Shown here piece after piece: positions 1-6,695 of a DNA stretch of 44,711 bases. The stretch spans positions 1,563 to 46,273 of the forward strand of contig JACPTI010000056.1 of the NCBI GenBank assembly GCA_016192845.1. Direction: 5' to 3'. The stretch comes from Acidobacteriota bacterium (GTDB taxonomy: Bacteria > Acidobacteriota > Vicinamibacteria > Vicinamibacterales > UBA2999). Below the pieces are notes generated by a model that saw nothing but the letters and a program-made list of their open reading frames with translations, was not told where the DNA came from and ran no database searches. Both the position numbers and the translations under genes were made by a program. How positions within the stretch are numbered: position 1 is the first letter of the stretch; every line of letters begins with the position of its first letter.

Positions 1-130
1 CGGGTGCCTCAATCGACGATCATGCGGACCCGCGAGCGGCGGTTCTGGCGGCCGCGCCATGCAGGCGGTCCTGGCCCGCTGCGCGCTCCACCCGTTTCCA
101 AATCTGCACTGGTCTATGGTGGCATCGCCA

Positions 131-346
131 TCACGACTCGGGCTCGGGCCCGTATTCGTCTCTTAGCCACCTGGTCATTCCATCAAGCGCGGCTTCCTCG
201 TTCGGCAGCGTCGGAATCTCTTCAGCAGGCTCCGGAAGCGGCTCCCCGAATTGGACGACGTAAGCTGCAACATCGTAGACATTCCCGCGTTTCGTAATGC
301 GGATTTGACTTTCGCGATCGCCAAAACGCCGCCGGTAGATGCCCAT
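131..346 (-). CDS. small hypothetical protein, 71 aa, downstream of HNH nuclease
   Basis: Unrecognised 71-residue protein starting MGIYRRRFGDRES and ending RDEYGPEPES. The ATG at 346 is preceded by a strong ribosome binding site (GGAGAG, about 5 nt upstream). The same frame runs open further upstream, but there it lies antisense inside the HNH gene and does not look coding. The product is acidic towards the C-terminus, with no membrane segment. It begins 25 nt after the HNH stop on the same strand, so it is probably the last gene of that small operon. An accessory or immunity role is possible, but only its position suggests it. Confidence 0.6.
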   Translation of the reverse strand: MGIYRRRFGDRESQIRITKRGNVYDVAAYVVQFGEPLPEPAEEIPTLPNEEAALDGMTRWLRDEYGPEPES

Positions 347-371
347 CGGATCTCTCCTCAGGCGAAAGGCG

Positions 372-1001
372 CTAAGAGATGATCGCGCCCTTCGCGCGGT
401 TGCAGGACTCGCAGAGGAGCTGGACGTTGCGTTCCGTGTTGCTCCCGCCCTTGGCCAACGGGATGATGTGGTCGAACTCAAGCCGCTCCTGGCAGCCGCA
501 TTTCGCGCATCGGCCCCGGTCTCGCTGCCAGACGAACATCCGAACATGTTCCGGAATCGGCTCCCGCGGCGTCGCCCGGATTCTCTCGAAGTTCTCGAAC
601 GCCTCGACCTCGCGCCGGAGCTTATCGAGAGCATTCTCCTCGCGGAGCACCGCGTGTTTAACGCGAAGGACCAGCTCCTCAGAGCGATGGCCGGCAAGGA
701 CGCAATGACGTGTCGGCAGAATGCCTCGCCGTGCGTTCCAAATCATGTCTCTCAGTTCACTCCGGTCCCACTGCAACGGTATTCCGCGGGAAGTGAGCAA
801 CTTGTTCAGAGTCTCTATCCTTTCTTGTTCCCACGAAAAAGAATCACTAGGCCAGGGCTTACCCTTTTCAACAGCCATAACCTCGACGAGACAATCGACG
901 AATTCGTCCGGCTCGCTCTCTACAGGCTCGCCATCCTCATCCAGCTCCAGAACGAAGCGGTTCCGGTATAGCCAATACTTCGGCTCGTGGCTCAATCGCA
1001 C
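372..1001 (-). CDS. HNH endonuclease-like protein (5' end unresolved)
   Basis: The C-terminal 60 residues form an HNH nuclease domain. MFVWQRDRGRCAKCG gives the first CxxC knuckle, LEFDHIIPLAKGGSN the catalytic DH, and NVQLLCESCNRAKG the second CxxC and the N/H helix. HNH proteins of this kind cut DNA in restriction, phage packaging or mobile-element settings. The coordinates use the GTG at 1001 (209 aa), but the protein-like frame continues upstream to about 1157 (residues like LPEYRNRWGIPAF and HAWVTVPITQDELT) with no ATG, GTG or TTG there. The likely true start is the GTG at 1161 in another frame, implying a one-base indel near 1135-1150. The N-terminal 150 residues match no family I know. 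Confidence 0.8.
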   Translation of the reverse strand: MRLSHEPKYWLYRNRFVLELDEDGEPVESEPDEFVDCLVEVMAVEKGKPWPSDSFSWEQERIETLNKLLTSRGIPLQWDRSELRDMIWNARRGILPTRHCVLAGHRSEELVLRVKHAVLREENALDKLRREVEAFENFERIRATPREPIPEHVRMFVWQRDRGRCAKCGCQERLEFDHIIPLAKGGSNTERNVQLLCESCNRAKGAIIS

Positions 1002-1170
1002 GGGCTCTCCCAGTTGGATCGTGAGCTCGTCCTGAGTGATGGGGACCGTGACCCAGGCATGCTGCTCTGTCGCGCCGTCCCACCTTCGAAGCGCGAAGGC
1101 TGGAATGCCCCACCGATTGCGGTATTCCGGCAGGACTTTCAGCTTCTCTTTCTTCGATCACGGCATCGAG

Positions 1171-1473
1171 TCACCCGGCAATCTTTCGATACCAATGCTC
1201 GACCCAGCCCCGCAGGCTGCTCTCCGGTGGGGTCGGAACCACGAGCGACACCTCGTCGCGCTCCACGAATGTGACGTGGTGACCGTGCGTCAGGTCAGCG
1301 TCGCCCAACACCTGCGACAGCGGTCCGTGACCGCCGTCAACACGCGCTCCAGGTTTCAGTGCCTTTAACTCGGTCCCGATTTCCGCCCTCTCACGACTGG
1401 CAATCATGTGGGGTATGTGCTCCGACGCGTGAGCGCCGGCGAGCTTCCGCCAGACCGAAGGAGGATCCGTCAT
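1171..1473 (-). CDS. hypothetical protein upstream of HNH gene
   Basis: 100-residue frame from the ATG at 1473, ending SLRGWVEHWYRKIAG. The open frame continues about 30 codons upstream with plausible protein (GGEVSLDLYVFRLDDRSG) until a TGA at 1564-1566, without a standard start codon, so the true N-terminus is uncertain and the gene may be truncated. Histidine- and glycine-rich stretches (GARVDGGHGPLS, DADLTHGHHVTF) recall metal-site loops, but I cannot assign a family. The stop lies about 10 nt before the GTG at 1161 proposed for the HNH gene, consistent with co-transcription. Confidence 0.5.
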   Translation of the reverse strand: MTDPPSVWRKLAGAHASEHIPHMIASRERAEIGTELKALKPGARVDGGHGPLSQVLGDADLTHGHHVTFVERDEVSLVVPTPPESSLRGWVEHWYRKIAG

Positions 1474-1796
1474 CGCGATGAGAAGGACGCCTGCGAGCGT
1501 CCCAGATCGATCGTCGAGGCGAAAGACGTAAAGGTCCAGCGAAACCTCGCCGCCGATTATCGATCAACTTCCGCAGAGCAAGGCACCGAGCGTGCCGTTG
1601 CCGTTTTACAAACCACTGCATCATCAGCAAAACATAATGTAACCGGCTGTTACGTGGATGATCGATAATTGGGCCTACGGCCAACGTCGGCGCGATGACC
1701 TACCCTCAGGCTCTGAAGACCGCTGCCGATCTCGAAGCTGAATCGCCTGGCGAACGACACCGGCGATACGAGACTATTTTGCGGCCCGCGCGGTAG
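1474..1796. other. mostly non-coding stretch with an open frame closed by an amber codon
   Basis: No convincing full gene. The plus strand has a 33-codon frame from the ATG at 1695 (MTYPQALKTAADLEAE) that stops at a TAG at 1794-1796 and then continues in the same frame as the next entry. A small interrupted palindrome, GTAAC-CGGCT-GTTAC, lies at 1639-1653 in a locally AT-rich patch and could be an operator or promoter region for the minus-strand genes. A longer open frame on the opposite strand looks like a shadow. Confidence 0.35.
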
Positions 1797-1919
1797 TTGC
1801 CGCCAGGAACCGTCACGGCGGCGGGCCGGGCTTATAGGCGGTGCTTGGACTGCCTCACGATCTACAACGAGGCATGGCAAGCGTTGAACCAGATCCGGAG
1901 TGTCGGGTTTAGGCGATGA
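1797..1919 (+). CDS. very small protein (40 aa), start-coupled to the zinc-ribbon gene
   Basis: Frame beginning at a TTG directly after an in-frame TAG: LPPGTVTAAGRAYRR, then CLDCLTIYNEAWQALNQIR, ending VGFRR. It has one CxxC pair and an amphipathic-looking helix. The TGA overlaps the ATG of the next gene (ATGA, 1916-1919), which is typical of translationally coupled genes and is the main evidence for translation. Removing the TAG would extend it upstream to the ATG at 1695, for 73 sense codons. Whether the TAG is a nonsense mutation, a sequencing error or the real boundary is open. Confidence 0.4.
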   Translation: MPPGTVTAAGRAYRRCLDCLTIYNEAWQALNQIRSVGFRR

Positions 1920-2101
1920 ACAGTCAGAGACCGAAAGAAGGCGACGAGAAGAACTGCGTGACCTGCGGGCAGCCGGCCATCTTTCACGAGCGGGCGCTCA
2001 AGCGGCCGCAGATGCCCCCGGTCGGAAACCCCGCGACCGCGTACTGGCCCACGCCTGGGTGGGTGTGCACGGTCAACGAGGACCATTTCGAGCCGGCTTA
2101 A
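1916..2101 (+). CDS. small zinc-ribbon-like protein, 61 aa
   Basis: 61 residues, MNSQRPKEGDEKNCVTCGQPAIFHE..., with an N-terminal CxxC knuckle (CVTCG) and a later GWVCTVNEDHFE segment holding Cys and His. This suggests one small zinc site of CxxC...C/H type. It is cytosolic, with no signal or membrane segment. The start overlaps the stop of the preceding small frame by ATGA. The stop overlaps that of a convergent small gene by 3-4 bases. Such compact genes are common on phages and integrative elements, but no function can be assigned. Confidence 0.55.
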   Translation: MNSQRPKEGDEKNCVTCGQPAIFHERALKRPQMPPVGNPATAYWPTPGWVCTVNEDHFEPA

Positions 2102-2277
2102 CGACCCTGCGCGCGCTCATATACGCGGTGCTCGGCGTCCATCGTGTGTTCGACGACGATGCGCCACGCACGCACCCGCTCCTCGAGCCGGCGGCGAGGC
2201 TCCTGGAAAGCCGACCACTCCATCGCGCGCCCATCATCGCGTGGCATGGCCTGGGGCTCGAATGGAAGAGAACACAT
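2098..2277 (-). CDS. small hypothetical protein, 59 or 49 aa
   Basis: Reading from the ATG at 2277 gives MCSLPFEPQAMPRDDGRAMEWS, then a charged helical stretch (EPRRRLEERVRAWRIVV) and the end DAEHRVYERAQGR. A second in-frame ATG at 2247 would give 49 residues. Codon third positions are strongly G/C, unlike the competing frames. It converges with the zinc-ribbon gene and shares its stop region. No clear ribosome binding site or family. A similar protein-like frame (RNWAPVSRYRLAPPFHDV... to LLFTNGD) lies just upstream at 2318-2490 without a good start. Confidence 0.4.
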   Translation of the reverse strand: MCSLPFEPQAMPRDDGRAMEWSAFQEPRRRLEERVRAWRIVVEHTMDAEHRVYERAQGR

Positions 2278-2350
2278 GGACGGACCTGGGGCACGACCGG
2301 ATAGCGAGGGTTCGGCATCAGTCCCCGTTCGTGAAAAGCAGCATTAAGAA

Positions 2351-2425
2351 GCGCCCGTCACCGCGGAAGCGAGTGCATCGCACGTCGTGAAATGGCGGTG
2401 CAAGACGGTACCTACTGACGGGCGC
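2351..2425. repeat. 10-bp perfect inverted repeat flanking about 55 nt
   Basis: GCGCCCGTCA at 2351-2360 pairs exactly with TGACGGGCGC at 2416-2425. The interior includes a small GTGC/GCAC hairpin. It could be the closing stem of a structured RNA or a recombination or transfer site. Confidence 0.6.
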
Positions 2426-2481
2426 CCAGTTGCGCTCGGCACTCTTGCCGTCGCCCGGTAAATGCTGGCCAGCGGGAGCGC

Positions 2482-2552
2482 GCTGGGCGGGTCAAGGCCG
2501 CGTCAGCGGCGAGCGGAGCGAGCGAAGCCTTGACGCGCCCGAAGCGCGCTGC
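2482..2552. repeat. imperfect long inverted repeat around GTCAAGGC...GCCTTGAC
   Basis: The left arm around 2482-2499 (AGCGCGCTGGGCGGGTCAAG) matches the complement of the right arm around 2526-2552, which reads CAGCGCGCTTCGGGCGCGTC then AAGGC on the minus strand. There is one mismatch and a three-base insertion. The loop holds the GCGAGCGGAGCGAGCG motif. This architecture is common at replicon or element boundaries. Confidence 0.55.
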
Positions 2553-2810
2553 CGCAAAATGGGCTGCCGGAGCGACGGCTGACCAGGACCAGACGGCTAC
2601 GTTCACCCTCGACATCAACCCGGTAACGCCCGTGCGCGCGGCAGCTTGTTCGTGCAGTCGCGATCCCAGCCGATTGCGACGCGCGAGGCCGCCCGCAGCC
2701 GGCGCGGCACGCCACCCTGGCTGCCGGCTATCACCCGGTGCGCCACAACGACGGCAGCAGACCGGTACACGCTCGAAGGGGGGACGCTGGACGCGCGCAT
2801 CGCGTGCGCT

Positions 2811-2838
2811 ATGACACGTGTCATGTCACCTGCCATGT
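2811..2838. promoter_or_regulatory. perfect 14-bp palindrome plus TGTCA direct repeats
   Basis: ATGACACGTGTCAT at 2811-2824 is a perfect palindrome and is followed by two further spaced TGTCA half-sites (GTCACC, then ATGTCAG by 2838). This is the usual look of an operator or iteron cluster for a dimeric DNA-binding protein. The nearest genes end at 3092 and 2098, so the target is unclear. Confidence 0.45.
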
Positions 2839-2903
2839 CAGCGCGTTTGTCGCGTGCAATGCACGGTGCAATTGCCGAATCCGTCCGCGATCTGCGGCGC
2901 TGC

Positions 2904-2985
2904 GCAACCGGGGCGTGAGCGACCCCGGCGTCCGCGCGCGAAGACGTCCCCCCGTGCTGTTCGGGGTCGCTCACGCTCCGGTTGC
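2904..2985. repeat. 25-bp inverted repeat with two mismatches, 32-nt spacer
   Basis: Arms 2904-2928 and 2961-2985 share GCAACCGG-GCGTGAGCGACCCCG in opposite orientation, with two mismatches. It can form a very stable cruciform or hairpin about 110 nt beyond the replication-relaxation-like gene. No T-run follows on either strand, so a simple intrinsic terminator is not obvious. Confidence 0.65.
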
Positions 2986-3091
2986 TGTCCCGACGCAGCA
3001 ATTGTCGGGCGGCAAAGAACGCCGCCCTTCATCGCGGCCGGCAGCGCGGCCAGCGTGCGCCAAGTGCTCGTCTCGCAAGTGTTTCGCATCG

Positions 3092-4213
3092 TCACGTATC
3101 CGCCTGAATCGCCTGTTCGCCGCTCGTTTCAGGTACATCGGTGGATGGACGGAGAGGGGGCCGAGACGGTGCGGGGCCATCTTCACCCTTCTCGGCCCCC
3201 TTGGACTTCGATCGACGCTCGCCAACCAGGGGCGAAAGATGGCGATACGAGAACGGCAGGACGTGGCATTCGATGCGTCCGACGCCGTGCTCGATCGCCT
3301 CGGCGATCGCATCTGTTGAGATTGCCTCGAACACCGTGTCGCCCTCGCCCAGCCAGCGTCTGTAGAGCACCTGGAAGCGGGTGGCGGCGAACGCGTAGCG
3401 GGCCTGGTCGTAGCGCTCCGGGTCGTCGATCTGAGCACGTTCTAGCGTGTGCGCACGGCGCTGTTTGAAGTACCACCGAAGGTGATTGATGAATTCCGGT
3501 TGAGGACTCGCGAGCTCGTTCCGAGCCACCTTGTCGTACCCCTCGGCGAGGAACGCCAGGTGCGGCGGGAACACGACTCGGAGCGTCCACGCCGGCAGCA
3601 CGGCGAGCAGGGTCGCGTGCTGCTGGAGGACGTGCTGCTGGAGGAACCAGTGGAAGTCGTCGAGCAGGTCGCCCGTGACGACGTACACGAGCACCCAGCG
3701 GCCAGTCAGATCGACGCCGATCGGCATCCGATCCCGGACCGCCCGGGCGGCCTTGCAAGCGCGCTCCGGACGGGCCAAGCGCGCGGCTGCCTCCGGGGTC
3801 ACACCGGCCAGCCCGGTGAGGTGCACCTGCTTCTCGTCCTCCGTCGCCAGCCACACCACTGACGGCGGGACGAGCAGCGCGTCGAGAAGCACGAGACCCT
3901 CGACAACGCGGGCTGCCGACATGGGTCGGCGGTGCCTGCTGTCGGTCTGCCCGATGGCCCTGTAGAGCGGCTTGTGATCGAGATGGTAGACGCGTCCGCG
4001 GTTGTGACGACACGGGTACGCTCTCGCGTACCCACGCCTGACGAGCTTGGCGAAAAACTTCCTCGTCTTCTGCCCGTGGACGATGCCGGCGAACGCGGTG
4101 TACTGCCGCAGGAGGCAGACGCCGGAGTGCAGCATCACGGTCACGAGGAACCGTGCCTGCCGCTCGGTGAACCCGAAGTCGACAACTGCCTTGATGCGCT
4201 CCTCGCCGGTCAT
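3092..4213 (-). CDS. replication-relaxation-like protein, 373 aa
   Basis: The N-terminus (MTGEERIKAVVDFGFTERQA) with RQYTAFAGIVHGQKTRKFFAKL looks like a winged helix of the kind found in plasmid replication-relaxation proteins (PF13814-type). A charged middle and a Ser/Pro-rich acidic tail (SKSKGAEKGEDGPAPSRPP) follow. There is no signal peptide. ATG 4213 is chosen because AGGAG lies about 10 nt upstream; a longer open frame upstream is non-coding antisense. The ATG overlaps the stop of the preceding gene (ATGA), so the two are translationally coupled. The role in replication or mobilisation of an integrated element is inferred from resemblance, not from a catalytic motif. Confidence 0.65.
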   Translation of the reverse strand: MTGEERIKAVVDFGFTERQARFLVTVMLHSGVCLLRQYTAFAGIVHGQKTRKFFAKLVRRGYARAYPCRHNRGRVYHLDHKPLYRAIGQTDSRHRRPMSAARVVEGLVLLDALLVPPSVVWLATEDEKQVHLTGLAGVTPEAAARLARPERACKAARAVRDRMPIGVDLTGRWVLVYVVTGDLLDDFHWFLQQHVLQQHATLLAVLPAWTLRVVFPPHLAFLAEGYDKVARNELASPQPEFINHLRWYFKQRRAHTLERAQIDDPERYDQARYAFAATRFQVLYRRWLGEGDTVFEAISTDAIAEAIEHGVGRIECHVLPFSYRHLSPLVGERRSKSKGAEKGEDGPAPSRPPLRPSTDVPETSGEQAIQADT

Positions 4214-5121
4214 CGATATAACTCCTCGGCGTAGTCCGGATCGAAGGGCGAGCCTCCGGTGCGCGCGCTGGACCCGCGGAATGTTGAGAAGCCCGACCGG
4301 CTCGCCGACGCCCCGTGGGCGCCGCGATAGTGGAGGGTCACGACCTCGACGTCGACGTGATCCAGACGGCCGTCGACATCCACGTAATCGATTCGCGCAT
4401 CCGGGAAGTGCACGTGTCCTTCGTCGTACGGCAGGTCGTGTTCGTACGCCCATTCCTGGATCTCGGACTCGTCGCGATCGGGCCGCCGTCGCTGTCGGCA
4501 CGGCCGCGGTTGCGCTCCTGCAGGAACTGCTGGTACCCGCGCTTCAGCTCGTAGTCCAGGACGACGCCCTCGATGCGGGCGCCACGCTCCTGTAGCCGCA
4601 CAGCTTCGCACTCGTACGCGCGATAGACCTGGATGTCGTGCTCGACCTCGCGAGGCTTCTTAAAGGTCGGCGTAGAACTGCTGTCGAGACTCGCGCAGGC
4701 TTGGCCCACGACCGGGACTGCGGCCCTCTCGGGCGCGCCGATGAGATTCGAGCAGGTCGCGTCCACGGCCGGTGAGTACCACGGCGATGTCGCGGCGGCC
4801 GTCGATCGGAATCGTCCGCACGAGTCCCTGTTCACGCAGGTGCCGAAGGTCGCCCCTACGCGGGTCCAGAGGCCGACCGTCATGGTCGTTCAGGTCACGA
4901 GACGAGATGACGCGGAAGCTGCCGACGAGGCTTAGCGTGCGGGATTCAGAACCGCGCAGCGTGTATTCGCGGTCACGGTTGCGGACCAGCTCACGTTCCA
5001 GTCCGCGAGGCAGGTCGAGCTTGTCTACGAAGGCATCTCGAGGATCGACAGGGCCGCGGTCGCGAGTGTCATCGTCGCGTTCACGAGGATCGCTTCCCCA
5101 GCGCGGATCGTCGTCGAACAT
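4210..5121 (-). pseudogene. partner of the replication-relaxation-like protein, two frame breaks
   Basis: Three consecutive protein-like segments lie in shifting frames. 5121 to about 4660 begins MFDDDPRWGSDPRERDDD and ends RESRQQFYADL, followed by TAA. About 4660-4490 reads KKPREVEHDIQVYRAYECEA, then IEGVVLDYELKRGYQQFLQE. About 4490-4210 reads DRDESEIQEWAYEHDLPYDE to SPFDPDYAEELYR. Joined, they give one protein of about 300 aa with an N-terminal winged-helix-like part (LVGSFRVISSRDLND...LREQGLVRTIPIDG) and a nuclease-like C-terminal fold. The first break is a +1 shift at CTT-TAA, the second a -1 shift in GGCGGCCC, so the original frame is restored. GGGAGGG precedes ATG 5121. The cause may be decay, assembly indels or, less likely, recoding. 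Confidence 0.6.
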
Positions 5122-5236
5122 GGCGGAAGCCCTCCCGCAGTCCCGCCGCTCAGCCGTGTTGGCGTCGCTGTGATGCGAAACCCTGCGGAGGTGGCCGCGA
5201 GGAAGCGCCTGACCGCGCGAGAAGGCTCAGGGGACC

Positions 5237-5257
5237 CGCGAGCTCACGGAGCTCGCG
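5237..5257. promoter_or_regulatory. 9-bp stem palindrome, possible operator
   Basis: CGCGAGCTC-ACG-GAGCTCGCG is a perfect 9-bp inverted repeat with a 3-nt centre, 116 nt upstream of the ATG at 5121. It could bind a regulator of the minus-strand pair or act as a terminator hairpin. Confidence 0.4.
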
Positions 5258-5420
5258 TCACGCGGCCCTTACCGGCCCTCGCAGCGCGGTCCGGCCACCG
5301 GAGCCGGGATTCGCAGCGCAGCGATGCCAACGCGGGCGAAGGACAGAACTGCCTTACGCCGCCACCCAACAGAGCTTCCGGTACAATCGGAGGCGAGCCC
5401 CCGCAACCAAGATCTTCCAG

Positions 5421-5446
5421 AGGGCCGGCTGATACGAGCCGGCCCT
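5421..5446. terminator. 10-bp GC-rich hairpin, terminator-like
   Basis: AGGGCCGGCT-GATACG-AGCCGGCCCT is a perfect 10-bp stem. It lies 39 nt beyond the minus-strand stop at 5485, so it can terminate that operon. On the plus strand it is followed by TTCGCCGTTTT, a weak T-tract, and preceded at 5382-5387 by a TACAAT -10-like box. A short plus-strand transcript is therefore also possible. Confidence 0.5.
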
Positions 5447-5484
5447 TCGCCGTTTTGAGGCAGGTTCAGCGTGTGTGGCGCGCG

Positions 5485-5826
5485 CTACGGCACCGTGACG
5501 GGCGTCACATCCGTGAACGGCTGCTGATCGTTGACGAAAATCTGGAAGACCAGCGGCGGGTTGCCGAACCCGTGAGCCCAGATCTCGAGGTAGTACCACC
5601 CCGCAGGCACGTTATAGAGGTAATACATGCCGTCCGAGCCCGAGTAGCCGGGCCGCGATCTGCCAAGCTGTTGCGCGTACACGGTGACCGCTATCCCCGC
5701 CGCGGGATACGTGCCCTGTGGTCCGCGGCGCAGCAGTAGCCCTCGGACGTTGCCCGCAAGGCTCTCGGCAGCCGTGAGCACCGTGAAGCACAGCACGAGC
5801 GCAGCGATCTGCAGCAGTCTTTTCAT
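5485..5826 (-). CDS. secreted carboxypeptidase-regulatory-like domain protein, 113 aa
   Basis: Signal peptide MKRLLQIAALVLCFTVLTAAES with a cleavage site near AGN. It is followed by one small beta-sandwich of the carboxypeptidase regulatory/Cna-B type: VRGLLLRRGPQGTYPAAGIAVTVY..., then SGSDGMYYLYNVPAGWYYLE, a typical DG-YxLxNVPAGxY strand pair. Such domains act as structural or binding modules on the cell surface. ATG 5826 overlaps the preceding gene's stop by ATGA, so the two are coupled. A single domain with no catalytic part suggests a small secreted or periplasmic accessory protein. Confidence 0.75.
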   Translation of the reverse strand: MKRLLQIAALVLCFTVLTAAESLAGNVRGLLLRRGPQGTYPAAGIAVTVYAQQLGRSRPGYSGSDGMYYLYNVPAGWYYLEIWAHGFGNPPLVFQIFVNDQQPFTDVTPVTVP

Positions 5827-6479
5827 GGCAGGATCTCCGACTCCGACAGGCGCGGGGTCGGGTGCCCCGCCACCGCCGTCGGCTGGACGCTGGGCGCGAA
5901 TGGCGGCAATTCCGACTTCGCTTTCATCATGACCGGCTCGAGCAGGCGGACTTCCCGCGAGTCCCGGCGATACTCGCGTTTGAGCACACCCGCGCTCCCA
6001 TAGCTGGAGGCATCGGTCGCGTCGGTCAGATCGAGATGAATCGTCTGTGAGACGAACCCTGGCAAATCGACGAGCACCGTCGGCAGCGTCGGCTCCCCGC
6101 TCGGCTTCTCCAGCACCGCCACCTGGAACTTGAACGTGCCGTCGGTGTTGACCACGACGTCCGGCGGTCGCACTCTCCACGTAATGTCATTCGGATGAAA
6201 ATCGTCGCCCGCTTCCGAGGCAACGACCCTGCCGGTCACCGTCCATGTCCAGTAGTGCGGCTGGTCGATGTCCAGCCCGTGCCAGAGGAAAAGAAAGACG
6301 ATGAAATAGGCGCCGAACGCCCCGCCGAACTTGATTTCGAGACCACGAAGCCCGCTGAGCGGCCCGCTCACCGTAGCGGTGGACGGAAGGTACTTGAACA
6401 GAATGATCGCAGGGACGAGCGGGAGCAGCGTAACGATGCTCTTGGCGAGCAGGACGAAGAGGACCTGATTTGTCGGCAT
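5823..6479 (-). CDS. membrane-anchored hypothetical protein, 218 aa
   Basis: Two hydrophobic helices near the N-terminus (residues about 5-29, FVLLAKSIVTLLPLVPAIIL; and about 50-64, GAFGAYFIVFLFLWH) precede a soluble domain. That domain contains WTWTVTGRVVASEAGDD and a beta-rich part (TDGTFKFQVAVLEK, PTVLVDLPGFVSQTIHLDL) that resembles a Cna-B or carboxypeptidase-regulatory sandwich. ATG 6479 has GGAGG about 9 nt upstream. It overlaps the next, secreted gene by four bases, suggesting joint function at the membrane. No named family recognised. Confidence 0.65.
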   Translation of the reverse strand: MPTNQVLFVLLAKSIVTLLPLVPAIILFKYLPSTATVSGPLSGLRGLEIKFGGAFGAYFIVFLFLWHGLDIDQPHYWTWTVTGRVVASEAGDDFHPNDITWRVRPPDVVVNTDGTFKFQVAVLEKPSGEPTLPTVLVDLPGFVSQTIHLDLTDATDASSYGSAGVLKREYRRDSREVRLLEPVMMKAKSELPPFAPSVQPTAVAGHPTPRLSESEILP

Positions 6480-6639
6480 CGCCGGATCGCCTCCTGTTGC
6501 GCCACTCGCTTGCCCGCGGCAGCTGTGCTTAGAGACGCGCTGTGTGTGGCCACGACGGCAGGGCTCGAACCGAACAGGTGGGTCGGCGTTCGCGTCCGTG
6601 CGTCGGTCAGGCACGCGATGCGCCCGCAGATCGTGCACC

Positions 6640-6669
6640 TTGCCAATAGAGAGAGCCTGCCCTCATAAT
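6640..6669 (+). promoter_or_regulatory. predicted sigma70-type promoter for the 6696-9132 operon
   Basis: TTGCCA at 6640-6645, an 18-nt spacer and CATAAT at 6664-6669. Predicted start near 6676, about 20 nt before the ATG at 6696, with GAGGAG in the leader. Both hexamers match the consensus at four or five positions. Confidence 0.55.
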
Positions 6670-6695
6670 CTCGTCCTTCACCCGAGGAGCCGCAC

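Larger units (their letters stand above)
2278..3091. other. about 0.8 kb without a convincing gene; palindrome-rich
   Basis: No long coding frame is credible on either strand; the open frames have poor codon-position bias and unnatural composition. The stretch contains four inverted-repeat structures listed separately (2351-2425, 2482-2552, 2811-2838, 2904-2985). Its position just beyond the 3' end of a replication-relaxation-like gene makes an origin, transfer or termination region possible, but this is inference. Confidence 0.5.
5122..5484. other. intergenic stretch upstream of the replication-relaxation pair
   Basis: No gene recognised. It holds the palindrome at 5237-5257 and the promoter-like/hairpin pair at 5382-5446. 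Probable boundary between the accessory block on the left and envelope genes on the right, but no attachment-site duplication was found. Confidence 0.4.

Noticed and set aside
1..130. A gene at the left edge
   Set aside because: No frame on either strand has convincing composition or a start signal; the plus-strand frame beginning at 4 is Arg/Pro-rich and overlaps the real minus-strand small gene.
1391..1684. 97-codon minus-strand frame upstream of the HNH cluster
   Set aside because: Starts with TTG and no ribosome binding site, and the neighbouring frame (GGEVSLDLYVFRLDDRSG) is more protein-like over the shared stretch.
2615..3001. 128-codon minus-strand frame in the palindromic region
   Set aside because: Composition is unnatural, codon-position bias is poor, and it runs through several inverted repeats without a ribosome binding site.
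4655..4670. Programmed release-factor-2-type frameshift as the sole explanation
   Set aside because: A second, opposite frame break follows 170 bases later and there is no Shine-Dalgarno-like stimulator, so recoding alone cannot explain the gene.
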